From contig NZ_LGTB01000036.1 of NCBI RefSeq assembly GCF_001238275.1, positions 46,595-110,594 of the forward strand: a DNA stretch of 64,000 bases, written 5' to 3'. Position 1 is the stretch's first letter. The number at the start of each line of letters is the position of its first letter. The position numbers and the translations under genes were made by a program. Under the pieces are notes generated by a model. It did not search any database and was not told the origin of the DNA. It saw only the letters and a list, made by a program, of their open reading frames with translations. Origin of the DNA: Bradyrhizobium viridifuturi. Its GTDB lineage: Bacteria > Pseudomonadota > Alphaproteobacteria > Rhizobiales > Xanthobacteraceae. Positions 33,981 to 42,720 of the stretch are shown here, in pieces.

Positions 33981-35534
33981 CTAGGCGGCCTTGAAGGGCA
34001 AGAAGCGGGTGATGATGATGCGGAGATCCCGCCAGCAGACGGCGCGATAGGGACCCAACTGCGACACGGCAACCGCGGCGACAAAGATCACCGCCGCCGA
34101 CACGCCGTAGAGCGACACCACATACCACCATGACGGCGCGTGGTCGAATGATACATGGCCAAGCTGCGAGCGCAGCGCCAACGCAATCGCGATGCCGGTG
34201 CCGAGCGGGATCAAGACGAAGTGCAGCATTCGTGACCACATCCCCGAAAGCCTGAAGGTTCGCCGCAGCAACAGCACCGTGATCACCATCTGGGCGAGCA
34301 TTCCGACGCAGGAGCTCCAGCCGGCCGCCTGCCAGCCGAAATACGGCAACGCGACAGCGCTGGTCGCCAGCGTGAAGATGCCGGTGACGAGCGAGATCAA
34401 GGCGTTGAAACTGGAGCGTCCCTGCGACAGCAGATAGTACGCGAACACGTTGGCGCTCGAGCCCAATATTCCGCTGATCGCGAGCACCACCAGCACCAGC
34501 TGCGCCTCGGCGGCGACTTCGGCGCCGGTCCATCGATACAGCAAAGCGCCGGCGACCGGGATCAGGCCCCCCAGCGCGCTCGCGGCCAGCACGTTGAGAA
34601 TCCAGGACGAGCGAAGCAGGAGGTCGACCTTGCGGTCGTCATCCTCCTTCTGCAGCGTGCTGAAGAATGGGAACAGGATCTCGCCGATCTTCAGCACGCC
34701 GATATAGACCGCCTCTTCCAGCCGCTGCGCGACGCTGTAGAAGCCGACGAATTGCGGCTGCAGCAGCGCGCCGAGCAGATAGCGGTCCGCCTGGCCTGCG
34801 AACAGCGCGCCGCTTTGCGCCGCGACCTGCCAGCCGCCAAGCTTGACCAGTGCACGGAGCGCACCCCGATCAAGCGCCGGCTGCGCCAGCCAGTCGCTGA
34901 TAGCGTGCCGCGACCAGGCGAAGGCCATCAGGAGATTCGTCGCGAAGCCCAGGGCCTGACAGCCGAGGAAGGTCGAGGCGCGCGGCGCATAGGGAATCAG
35001 CAGCAGCATCGACATCGTCGTCACGACCGTGCCTGTGATGCTGATCGCCGCGATCCGCCGATAATCCTGACGCGCCGTGAACAGCGACAGGAACACCGCG
35101 AACACGCACTGGCATAGCCAACCGGCGCCGGCCAAGGCGAAGGCAAGCCCGAGGTCTTCGGCAGCCGGGCCGCCGAGGTGAAATCCCAACCGCGCCAGCG
35201 GCGCCCCTGCAAGGATGAGCAATGCCGCGATCAGGCTGCCCACGGCGATCGCGAGCGCGAGGGCGGTTGCGAAGAAGCGCCGTGCCGCGTCGCGATCGGA
35301 CGGCTCCAGCCGTTGCGCGAGTTCGCGTGCGGTCGAGAGGCCAAGCGCATTGCTGAACATTAGCGCCGGCGCGACACAGGCGGTCACCAAACCCGCAACG
35401 CCGAACGCGGCAAGGCCGAGCCGGAATATCACGAACGGGAGAATGGCGAGGTTGAGCAGAACCGCGACCGCAAACGCGGTCGCATTCCATGCCGAGTTGC
35501 CGAGCAGGTGGGACGGACCTCTCTTCACTGCCAT
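33981..35534 (-). CDS. wzx: Wzx-type oligosaccharide flippase (MATE-like)
   Basis: 517 residues from ATG 35534; an ATG at 35582 would add 16 residues, and neither has a strong ribosome site. About 12-14 hydrophobic segments are visible. The N-terminus runs GNSAWNATAFAVAVLLNLAILPFVIFRLG, the usual Wzx opening with an amphipathic start. Charged loop residues such as RELAQRLEPSDRDAARR follow. Flippases of this kind move undecaprenyl-diphosphate-linked repeat units across the inner membrane. No Wzy polymerase or chain-length regulator is encoded nearby. It is the first gene of the second leftward run. Confidence 0.86.
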   Translation of the reverse strand: MAVKRGPSHLLGNSAWNATAFAVAVLLNLAILPFVIFRLGLAAFGVAGLVTACVAPALMFSNALGLSTARELAQRLEPSDRDAARRFFATALALAIAVGSLIAALLILAGAPLARLGFHLGGPAAEDLGLAFALAGAGWLCQCVFAVFLSLFTARQDYRRIAAISITGTVVTTMSMLLLIPYAPRASTFLGCQALGFATNLLMAFAWSRHAISDWLAQPALDRGALRALVKLGGWQVAAQSGALFAGQADRYLLGALLQPQFVGFYSVAQRLEEAVYIGVLKIGEILFPFFSTLQKEDDDRKVDLLLRSSWILNVLAASALGGLIPVAGALLYRWTGAEVAAEAQLVLVVLAISGILGSSANVFAYYLLSQGRSSFNALISLVTGIFTLATSAVALPYFGWQAAGWSSCVGMLAQMVITVLLLRRTFRLSGMWSRMLHFVLIPLGTGIAIALALRSQLGHVSFDHAPSWWYVVSLYGVSAAVIFVAAVAVSQLGPYRAVCWRDLRIIITRFLPFKAA

Positions 35535-35837
35535 GCCCGCTTTCGGTCCATCACGTCGAAACGCCTCAAGTCCCTCTTTCATAAGGGCAAAACCCATCCG
35601 ATGGGGCGACGGGCTAGCAGCCAACCGCGTGATTGTCGAGGGTTGGCGGTCGGCAGACCGGCGCGCCAGTGTGGGCAGGCTCGAATCGCACCTCACGCAG
35701 AGCCGGCCTTCGCGGAACCGTGTCTGTTTGTTTTCGGGCGGTTTGTTACCGGGGTAACAGTTGGAAAGACCTGCCAAATTGTCTATGGCAGATGAGCAAT
35801 AGCCCCCACAGCGGCCCGCCAAACAAGAGGTGTCTCA
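35535..35837. other. 303-base divergent intergenic region
   Basis: The region separates the leftward flippase from the rightward CoA transferase. Toward the CoA transferase it holds the palindrome at 35744-35759, a promoter-like pair TTGGAA / TATGGC spaced by 17 bases (35761-35789) and a ribosome site AGAGGTG. The half nearer the flippase shows no clear promoter. No copy of the GTTCA-N5-TGAAC palindrome was found here. Confidence 0.5.
35744..35759. promoter_or_regulatory. Palindrome upstream of CoA transferase, possible LacI/GntR-type operator
   Basis: TGTTAC-CGGG-GTAACA is a perfect six-base inverted repeat that directly abuts the likely -35 box of the CoA transferase promoter. Its form resembles the ATGTTA-N4-TAACAT sites bound by E. 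coli gluconate repressor GntR, a LacI-family protein. No LacI-family gene is in this window. Confidence 0.45.
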
Positions 35838-37030
35838 ATGCCCTTTCCCCGCGCATCCCAAGCCCTGTCCCGCTTCACCGTGCTGGATTTGACCCGGGTC
35901 CGGTCTGGGCCGACCTGCGTGCGCCAGCTCGCGGATTGGGGTGCCAACGTGATCAAGATCGATGCGCTGCTGGAGGACGGCGGCGGCGAGCAGCCGGGCG
36001 GCCCGCGCGGCGGATCGGACTTCCAGAACCTGCACCGCAACAAGCGGGCCATGACGCTGAACCTGAAGGACCCCAAAGGGCTCAAGGTGTTCAAGCGGCT
36101 CGCCGAGCAGGCTGACGTCGTGGTCGAGAACTTCCGGCCGGACGTCAAGGCCAAGCTCGGCATCGACTATGAGAGCATCCGCAAGATCAATCCGAAGATC
36201 GTCTATGGCAGCATCTCCGGCTTCGGCCAGGACGGCCCCTATCACAAGCGCCCGGGCTTCGATCAGATCGCGCAGGGCATGGGCGGTCTGATGTCGGTGA
36301 CCGGCGCGCCCGGCGAAGGTCCGATGCGGGTCGGCATTCCCGTGGCCGACCTGACCGCGGGCCTGTTCTGCGCGATCGGCATCCTCACCGCGCTGCTGGA
36401 GCGCGACGTGTCCGGCGAGGGTCAATGGGTGCAGACCTCGCTCTTGCAGGCGCAGATCTTCATGCTGGATTTCCAGGCGGCGCGCTGGCTGATGGAGAAG
36501 GAAGTCGCCAAGCAGGCCGGCAACAACCATCCGACCTCGATCCCGACCGGCGTGTTCAAGACCTCCGACGGCTACATCAACATCGCCACCACAGGCGGAC
36601 GGATCTGGGAAGCTGCGCGCAGGCAATCGGCGCGCCCGACCTGGTCACCGACCCCGATTACGCGACCGCGCCGGCGCGCTCGAAGAACCGGGACGCCCTG
36701 AATGCGCGGATCAGCGCGCTGACCGAGAAGAAGTCGACCGAGACCTGGGTGCAGGAGCTCAACGCCGCCGGCGTGCCGTGCGGGCCGATCTACTCGATCG
36801 ACCAGATGTTCGAGGATGCCCAGGTCAAGCATCTCGGCATGGCCCAGCACGTGCCCAATGACGAGAACCGGCACATCCAGCTGGTCAGCCAGCCCGTCAC
36901 GCTGTCGCGGACGCCGAGCAAGATGGTGGCGCGGCCGCCGGAGTTCGGCGAGCAGACCGAGGAAGTCCTGGCCGAGTTCGGCTTCGGCAGTGACGAGATC
37001 GCCGAGCTGCGTCAGCGCAAGGTCGTCTAG
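35838..37030 (+). pseudogene. CaiB/BaiF-type CoA transferase with single-base frameshift
   Basis: The first frame runs MPFPRASQALSRF with the family opening TVLDLTRVRSGPTCVRQLADWG, the CoA-site motif NKRAMTLNLKDP, and the putative catalytic aspartate in KRPGFDQIAQG (Asp142). It leaves the family pattern after GGRIWE near 36610. The family sequence continues in another frame (CAQAIGAPDLVTDPDYA) to the stop at 37030. One missing base near 36608-36613 explains this, and the restored protein has 397 residues, the usual size. Family III enzymes move CoA between carboxylic acids. It is followed by a palindromic repeat. Sequencing error is the likelier cause. Confidence 0.85.
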
Positions 37031-37130
37031 AGCTCCGTTCCGATCAAATCGGAACGGAGCTCCGGATTCTGGCTTGACGTGTTTCCTTCACGCGAACCGG
37101 TGTCCGCTTCGCGCGAAAACGCTCTGGAAC
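37030..37130. repeat. Interspersed palindromic repeat, also a possible terminator
   Basis: A perfect 15-base inverted repeat, arms 37030-37044 (GAGCTCCGTTCCGAT) and 37048-37062 around CAA, starts at the last base of the CoA transferase stop. It is followed by a segment with TTCACGCGAACCGG and CGCGAAAACGCTCT. This pattern matches a repeat I remember as very common between Bradyrhizobium genes. It lies between two convergent genes and could end transcription in both directions, although no T-run follows. Confidence 0.7.
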
Positions 37131-37131
37131 C

Positions 37132-38643
37132 TCACGCCTTTGCCGGCCGCAGCAGACGCGCGGCGCCGACAAAGGCCCGATCGATCACCGGCCAGAACAG
37201 CAGCACGATCGCAAGCGTCGTGATGCTGCCGACGAGGCCGTTCGACCAGAACACCTTCATGTCGCCGCCGGAGCCGATCATCGAGAGCCGGAACGCGTCC
37301 TCGGCGCGGCTGCCGAGCACCAGCGCGAGCGTGAACGGCGCGAGCGGAATGCCGATCTTCTTGAAGACATAGCCGACCACGCCGAAGCCCAGCATCAGCC
37401 AGATGTCGAACATCGCATTCTGGATCGCATAGGCGCCGATCGCGCAGGACACCACGATCATCGGCGCCACGGCCGCGAACGGCACGCGCAGGATCGAGGC
37501 GAAGATCGGCACGGTGGTCAGCACCAGCACGAGGCCGACGACATTGCCGAGATACATCGAGGCGATCAGGCCCCAGACGAAATCCTTGTGCTCGACGAAC
37601 AGCAGCGGCCCCGGATTGAGACCCCACACCATCAAACCGCCAAGCAGGATCGCGGCGGTCCCCGAGCCGGGAATGCCGAGCGCGAGCATCGGCAGCAGTG
37701 CCGAGGTGCCCGAGGCATGCGCGGCGGTCTCCGGCGCGAACACGCCCTCGATGCGGCCCTTGCCGAAGCTTTCCTGATCCTTGGAAAAGCGCTTGGCGAG
37801 GTTGTAGCCCATGAACGAGGCCGCGATCGCGCCGCCCGGCGTGATGCCGAGCCAGCAGCCGATCACCGACGAGCGCAGCAGCGTCACCCAGTATTTCGGC
37901 AGGTCCTTCCACACCGACAGCACGACGCGCAGGGAAATGCCGGCGGCATGGCCGCGCAGTGCCAAACGCTCCTCCATCGTGATCAGGATCTCGCTGATGC
38001 CGAACAGGCCGATCACCGCGACAAGGAAGTTGATGCCGCGCAGGAGTTCCGCGGAGCCGAAGGTCATGCGCAGTTGACCCGACACCGTATCCATGCCGAC
38101 GCCGGCCAGCAGCAGCCCGAGCGACATCGAGATCACGGTCTTGTGCTTGGCCTCGCGGCCGAGCCCGACGAACGAGCAGAAGGTCAGGAGATAGACCGCG
38201 AAGAATTCCGGTGGGCCGAACTTCAACGCGAACGACGAGATCATCGGCGCCAGGAAGGTGATCAAGAGCACCGCGACCAGCGAACCGATGAAGGAGGAGG
38301 TGAACGCCGCGGTGAGCGCTTCGGCCGCCTTGCCCTGCTGCGCCATCGGATAGCCGTCGAAGGTGGTCGCGACCGACCAGGCCTCGCCGGGGATGTTGAA
38401 CAGGATCGAGGTGATGGCACCACCGAACAGCGCACCCCAGTAGATGCAGGACAGCATCACGATGGCCGACGTCGGGTCCATCGTGAAGGTCAGCGGCAGC
38501 AGGATCGCAACGCCGTTGGGGCCGCCAAGTCCCGGCAGCACGCCGACGAAGATGCCGAGCACCAGGCCGACCATCATCAACAGCAGCGTCTTCCAGGTCA
38601 AAAGGACGGCGAAGCCGTGCAGCAGGAGACCGAAAGCTTCCAT
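37132..38643 (-). CDS. tctA: TTT transporter large permease TctA
   Basis: 503 residues from ATG 38643, the natural start after a variable stretch. Twelve or so membrane segments are visible. The family signatures GVLPGLGGPNGVAILLPL near residue 30 and the repeated GVFAPETAAHASGTSALLPM plus LALGIPGSGTAAILLGG around residue 320 are present. TctA is the main channel of tripartite tricarboxylate transporters and works with TctB and a periplasmic binding protein. It lies 22 bases downstream of the small permease. The substrate is set by the partner binding protein at 41347-42333, with mtnP and mtnA encoded between the subunits. Confidence 0.93.
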   Translation of the reverse strand: MEAFGLLLHGFAVLLTWKTLLLMMVGLVLGIFVGVLPGLGGPNGVAILLPLTFTMDPTSAIVMLSCIYWGALFGGAITSILFNIPGEAWSVATTFDGYPMAQQGKAAEALTAAFTSSFIGSLVAVLLITFLAPMISSFALKFGPPEFFAVYLLTFCSFVGLGREAKHKTVISMSLGLLLAGVGMDTVSGQLRMTFGSAELLRGINFLVAVIGLFGISEILITMEERLALRGHAAGISLRVVLSVWKDLPKYWVTLLRSSVIGCWLGITPGGAIAASFMGYNLAKRFSKDQESFGKGRIEGVFAPETAAHASGTSALLPMLALGIPGSGTAAILLGGLMVWGLNPGPLLFVEHKDFVWGLIASMYLGNVVGLVLVLTTVPIFASILRVPFAAVAPMIVVSCAIGAYAIQNAMFDIWLMLGFGVVGYVFKKIGIPLAPFTLALVLGSRAEDAFRLSMIGSGGDMKVFWSNGLVGSITTLAIVLLFWPVIDRAFVGAARLLRPAKA

Positions 38644-38665
38644 GTTTCGAGATCCTGTCGATCGC

Positions 38666-39208
38666 TCAGTAACCGAAGGCCGCTTCGAGCGGCCCCTTCG
38701 GCATGATGACATCGAATGCGATGTCGAAGGTCACGAACATCGCGGCGGTGAAGATGAAGGCGGTCAGCAGCGACTTCCACAGTGCGATCTTGCCGACGAG
38801 GCGCATGAAGCCCGCGATCAGGAGGAAGCTCGCGACATAGAGGCCGAGATATTGGGTGGCAAGACAGAACAGGAATGTCGGCACGAACACCGCCATCACC
38901 CGGCGCAGCTGCGCCCGAGTGACGAAGGTCTCGACAGCCTCCCGGCGCGACACGAAGGCGGTGCCCAGGCCATAGAGGCTGGCGGCGCCGAGGATCACCG
39001 AAAGATAGAACGGAAAATAGCCCGGCTGCGGCCCGGTCGAGTCCCACGAGGCGCCGGTGCGCCAATTGTCCCAGCCGAGCACGACGGCGAGCGCCAGCAG
39101 GAGCAGCGAGACGACGATGTCGACGACGCCGGTCGAGACGACGGCGGGGGAGTTGTCTTCAGGCGCGGTCGGATCGTCGACGACGATCTCAAGTTCGGTG
39201 TTGGACAT
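38666..39208 (-). CDS. tctB: TTT transporter small permease TctB
   Basis: 180 residues from ATG 39208 with four predicted membrane segments. The first is near residues 28-45 (VDIVVSLLLLALAVVLGWD); the loop ASWDSTGPQPGYFPFYLS is characteristic of TctB; the last segments are LLTAFIFTAAMFVTFDIAF and a short C-terminus. TctB proteins are poorly conserved but always four-helix. It is 76 bases downstream of mtnA and directly upstream of tctA, so the transporter operon contains the methionine-salvage genes. Confidence 0.87.
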   Translation of the reverse strand: MSNTELEIVVDDPTAPEDNSPAVVSTGVVDIVVSLLLLALAVVLGWDNWRTGASWDSTGPQPGYFPFYLSVILGAASLYGLGTAFVSRREAVETFVTRAQLRRVMAVFVPTFLFCLATQYLGLYVASFLLIAGFMRLVGKIALWKSLLTAFIFTAAMFVTFDIAFDVIMPKGPLEAAFGY

Positions 39209-39284
39209 GGACGAGACGGTCTGGGTTGCGAGGGCAACGATTGGGATAGCGTGCAGAACCAATCACCGTCAATGCAGCCTTCAG

Positions 39285-40381
39285 CTAACTTGAGCGTTCG
39301 GGAAACGCGCTCGCGAGTGCAGCACGATCAGCGCGGAGAACGCCGCGCTCGGTGATCAATCCCGTCACCAGCCTTGCCGGCGTGACGTCGAAGCCGAAAT
39401 TGGCGACGGAGGAGCGTCCGGAACCACGCGAACGGTTTCGATCCGTCCATCCGCCGTCCGCCCGGTGAGGTGCGTAACCTCGCTGGCCGCGCGCTGCTCG
39501 ATCGGAATCTGCCTGACGCCGTCATCGATACGAAAATCGATGGTCGGCGACGGCAGCGCAACATAGAACGGCACGCCGTTATCGTGGGCGGCGAGCGCCT
39601 TCAGATAGGTCCCGATCTTGTTGCAGACGTCGCCATTGGCGGCAACGCGATCGGTCCCGACGATCGCGAGGTCGACCATCCGATGCTGCATCAGATGGCC
39701 GCCGGTGTTGTCGGGAATCACGGTGTGCGGCACGCCGTGGTGGCCGAGTTCCCAGGCGGTGAGCGAAGCGCCCTGATTGCGCGGCCGGGTCTCGTCGACC
39801 CAGACATGAACCGCAATGCCGCGATCATGCGCCTGGTAGATTGGTGATGTCGCCGTTCCCCAATCGACGGTTGCAAGCCAGCCGGCATTGCAATGCGTCA
39901 GCACGTTCACCGGCTCGCCCGGCTTCTTGGTCGCGGCGATGGTCTCGATCAGGCCGAGCCCGTGGCGGCCGATCTCGCGATTGATCTCGACATCCTCATC
40001 GGCGATCTCGCGGGCGCGGGCATAGGCTGCATCCACCCGCGCCGAGGCTGCGAGCGGCGCGAGCGCGCGCTGCATCTCGTCGATCGCCCACTTCAGATTG
40101 ATCGCGGTCGGACGGGTCGCGGCCAGCATCTTGCCGGCACGGTCGAGCGCCGCGTCGGAGGCATCTGATCGCATCGCAAGCGCCATGCCATAGGCCGCGG
40201 TCGCCCCGATCAGCGGCGCACCGCGGACCAGCATCGAGCTGATCGCCTCGCCGGCCTCGTCGGCGGTCGTGATCCTGGCGACGATGAATTCATGCGGCAG
40301 CCGGCGCTGATCGATCGCGCCGACCGACCAGCCGTCGGGCTCGAGCCAGATGCTGCGAAAATGCTGACCATCCACTCTCAT
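39285..40381 (-). pseudogene. mtnA: S-methyl-5-thioribose-1-phosphate isomerase with single-base frameshift
   Basis: The enzyme turns methylthioribose-1-phosphate into methylthioribulose-1-phosphate in methionine salvage. RGAPLIGATAAYGMA, the catalytic-cysteine motif THCNAGWLAT, the segment DETRPRNQGASL and TDRVAANGDVCNKIGTY are all intact. The reading frame then diverts after VRVVPD near 39415. The next frame continues SSVANFGFDVTPARLVTG... to a TAG at 39285. Adding one base (GACGCTCC to GACGGCTCC) restores 365 residues, the family length. The start overlaps the mtnP stop by four bases. The missing base in a two-base run suggests a sequencing error. Confidence 0.88.
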
Positions 40382-41253
40382 GTGCGGAGCACCCGTCCGG
40401 CAACTGCATCGAGCTTGGCAAGCAACTGCGGATCGCGCGCCGCGGGCGCCGTGATCAGCGCGGTGTCGAGCGCGCGGTCCGATCCGACCGGACAGGGCTC
40501 GTGCTCGCGCGGGAAATCCCGCGCCAGCCGCGCGACCAGCGCCTTGGCCTTCTCGGCGTTCGAGTTCAGCACGCGGATGATGTCCTGCACCGTGACAGCA
40601 TCATGCGCCGGATGCCAGCAATCGAAATCAGTGACCATCGCCACGCTGGCGTAGCAAATCTCGGCTTCGCGGGCGAGCTTGGCTTCCGGCATGTTGGTCA
40701 TGCCGATCACCGAATAGCCCTGCGCCTTGTAGGTCAGGCTTTCGGCCAGCGAGGAGAATTGCGGCCCCTCCATGCAGAGGTAAGTGCCGCCGCGCGCGAA
40801 CGCGATACGCTCGGCTTCCGCCGCGGCCGCGAGATGCTTCGCCAGCAACGGCGACACCGGATGCGCCATCGAGACATGCGCGACGCAGCCTCTGCCGAAG
40901 AACGAGCTTTCGCGCTTGTAGGTGCGATCGACGAACTGGTCGACCAAGACGAATGTGCCCGGCGGCAGCTCCTCCTTGAATGAGCCGCAGGCGGACAACG
41001 CGACCAGGTCGGTGACGCCTGCCCGCTTCAACACGTCGATATTGGCGCGGTAGTTGATTTCGGACGGCGACAGCGCATGTCCCTGGCCGTGGCGCGGCAG
41101 GAACACGATCGGCAGTCCCGCCATCTCGCCACGGCGCAGCGACGCCGACGGCTCGCCCCAGGGACTTACGACCGCTTCCTCGCGGACGTTTTCCAGGCCC
41201 GGCAGATCGTAAATGCCGGATCCGCCGATGATCCCCAACACGGCTTTGGTCAT
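40378..41253 (-). CDS. mtnP: S-methyl-5'-thioadenosine phosphorylase
   Basis: 291 residues from ATG 41253, with GGAG five bases upstream. Family motifs are IIGGSGIYDLPGL (N-terminus), LPRHGQGHALSPSEINYRANI, SACGSFKEELPPG and YLCMEGPQFSSLAE. The enzyme splits methylthioadenosine into adenine and methylthioribose-1-phosphate, the substrate for the overlapping mtnA product. The pair completes the first two steps of methionine salvage or of the dihydroxyacetone phosphate shunt. It is placed between a TTT binding protein and TTT permease genes, which is unusual for this pathway. Confidence 0.93.
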   Translation of the reverse strand: MTKAVLGIIGGSGIYDLPGLENVREEAVVSPWGEPSASLRRGEMAGLPIVFLPRHGQGHALSPSEINYRANIDVLKRAGVTDLVALSACGSFKEELPPGTFVLVDQFVDRTYKRESSFFGRGCVAHVSMAHPVSPLLAKHLAAAAEAERIAFARGGTYLCMEGPQFSSLAESLTYKAQGYSVIGMTNMPEAKLAREAEICYASVAMVTDFDCWHPAHDAVTVQDIIRVLNSNAEKAKALVARLARDFPREHEPCPVGSDRALDTALITAPAARDPQLLAKLDAVAGRVLRT

Positions 41254-41346
41254 GATCGCTCCACGGCTAGCCGTACGTCCGGCCATACTGCGGCGCAGTA
41301 ATCACCGCGCCGCCGCCGCTTGCAAGCCAATTCCGGACCGCGCGCG

Positions 41347-42333
41347 CTATTTTGCGACAAAGCCCGCTGCGTTCATCAGCGAGGCATTCTGCTTGTCGTC
41401 ATCCTCGAGGAATTCCACCATGTCCTTGCCGGTGAGGAAGATCGGCTTCAGCGCCTGCTTCTCCATGTAGTCCTTGTATTCCGCCGTCTGTGTCACCTTC
41501 TGGAACAGGTCGACATAGAACGCCTGCTGCTCCTGAGTGACCTTGCCCGGCAGGAACATCGCGCGCAGCATCAGGTACTGCACGTCGAGCCCCTCCTCCT
41601 TGCAGGTCGGGATGTCGTTCCAGGATTGCTTGTCGGTGACCTTGGTCTTGTAGGAAATCCGCTCCTTGTCGAACACGCAGAGCGCGCGAACCTGCCCGGC
41701 GCGCCAGACCTCGAGGTTCTCGCTGGGATTGTTGACGTTGGATTCGGTGTGACCGCCGACCAGCTGGGTCGCGGCCTCGCCGCCGGACTTGTACGGCAGA
41801 TAGGAGAATTTTGCGCCGGTCTTCTGCTCCATGAAGACGGTCAGCACGTGGTCCTCGCGCTTGGAACCGGTGCCGCCCATCTTGAACGGCGCGCTCGCCG
41901 CCTTGGCGGCATCGATGAACTCCTTCACCGTTTTCGGACCGGAGGCATTGTCCCACAGCACGAACTGGTCGAGCGCGATCACCGACACCGGTGTCAGGTC
42001 GCGCCAGTTGAACGGGATCTTGGCCGACAGCGGCAGCATGTAGATCAGCGAATAGGCGATCAGCACCTTGTTGGGATCGCCCTCGCTGGACTTCATGTAC
42101 ATCAGCGCTTCCGCACCCGACGCGCCGCCCTTCAGCGACACCACCATCGGCTGCTTCATCAGATTGTTCTTCTGGATCGCCGCCTGCATCATGCGCGCCA
42201 TCTGGTCGGACGCGCCGCCGGCGCCGGCAGCAACCACGATCTCGACCGGCTTGCTCGGCTCCCAGCCGGCAAAGGCCGGCGTGCTTAGCAGCAGGGCCGC
42301 GATGGCAGCCGTGGTTTTCACAATCTGTCCCAC
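41347..42333 (-). CDS. TTT-family periplasmic substrate-binding protein (TctC/Bug-like)
   Basis: 328 residues from GTG 42333, preceded by AGGGAAG at a good distance; a second GTG 12 bases inside is less likely. A Sec signal peptide ends near residue 22 (AAIAALLLSTPAFAG). The mature part starts WEPSKPVEIVVAAGAGGASDQM, a variant of the usual Bug motif that lacks the common PFAPGG. It is longest in the middle region (KREDHVLTVFMEQKTG). It heads the mtnPA-tctBA run, 93 bases before mtnP. The likely role is to deliver the substrate to TctAB; the substrate is unknown. Confidence 0.87.
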   Translation of the reverse strand: MGQIVKTTAAIAALLLSTPAFAGWEPSKPVEIVVAAGAGGASDQMARMMQAAIQKNNLMKQPMVVSLKGGASGAEALMYMKSSEGDPNKVLIAYSLIYMLPLSAKIPFNWRDLTPVSVIALDQFVLWDNASGPKTVKEFIDAAKAASAPFKMGGTGSKREDHVLTVFMEQKTGAKFSYLPYKSGGEAATQLVGGHTESNVNNPSENLEVWRAGQVRALCVFDKERISYKTKVTDKQSWNDIPTCKEEGLDVQYLMLRAMFLPGKVTQEQQAFYVDLFQKVTQTAEYKDYMEKQALKPIFLTGKDMVEFLEDDDKQNASLMNAAGFVAK

Positions 42334-42720
42334 GTGTTTCTTCCCTATCTATTTGTTCGGCTTGGCAAAACCTGCGAAGCGGAAGGTCGCATCATTGTGC
42401 CGAGAATAAGGGTGAGTTCAAGCCGCGAACTGCCGCATGACGTATGACTTTGGAATGAGGAACGAGCGTCGTTGCGAGGGGCAGGCTGTGCAGGCTAGCG
42501 AAAAGCGCGCCGTCTGTTCGCTGTCGTCCCTGCGAAAGCAGGGACCCATAACCACAGGCGTTCGTTGTGGAAGCCGGCTGTGGCTCCAGCGCCATGCAAC
42601 AATCGCCTTTGGTGGTTATGGTCCCGGGTCGCGCTTCGCTTGCCCGGGACAACACCGAATTTGTGAAAGCGGTCTGCGACGCGCGCGGCCCTGCGCGCGC
42701 CAAGCCCCCCCTCGCCGCCG
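42334..42720. other. 387-base intergenic region holding a composite repeat
   Basis: The region lies between the TTT binding-protein start and the enoyl-CoA hydratase stop, both leftward. It contains the repeat at 42526-42650 and presumably the promoter for the TTT operon near its left end. No gene was recognised. Confidence 0.55.
42526..42650. repeat. Composite palindromic repeat element
   Basis: The element opens with a perfect eight-base hairpin closed by a GAAA loop (GTCCCTGC-GAAA-GCAGGGAC, 42526-42545). It ends with another eight-base hairpin (GTCCCGGG ... CCCGGGAC, 42621-42650). Between them are long imperfect arms, GGGACCCATAACCACAGGCG at 42541 and its near reverse complement at 42604-42625. 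I recall similar GGTGGTTATGG/GTCCC sequences as a frequent Bradyrhizobium intergenic repeat. Confidence 0.7.

Noticed and set aside
41286..41300. TACTGC-GGC-GCAGTA hairpin before mtnP
   Set aside because: The stem is only six bases and no T-run follows; too weak to call a terminator or riboswitch.
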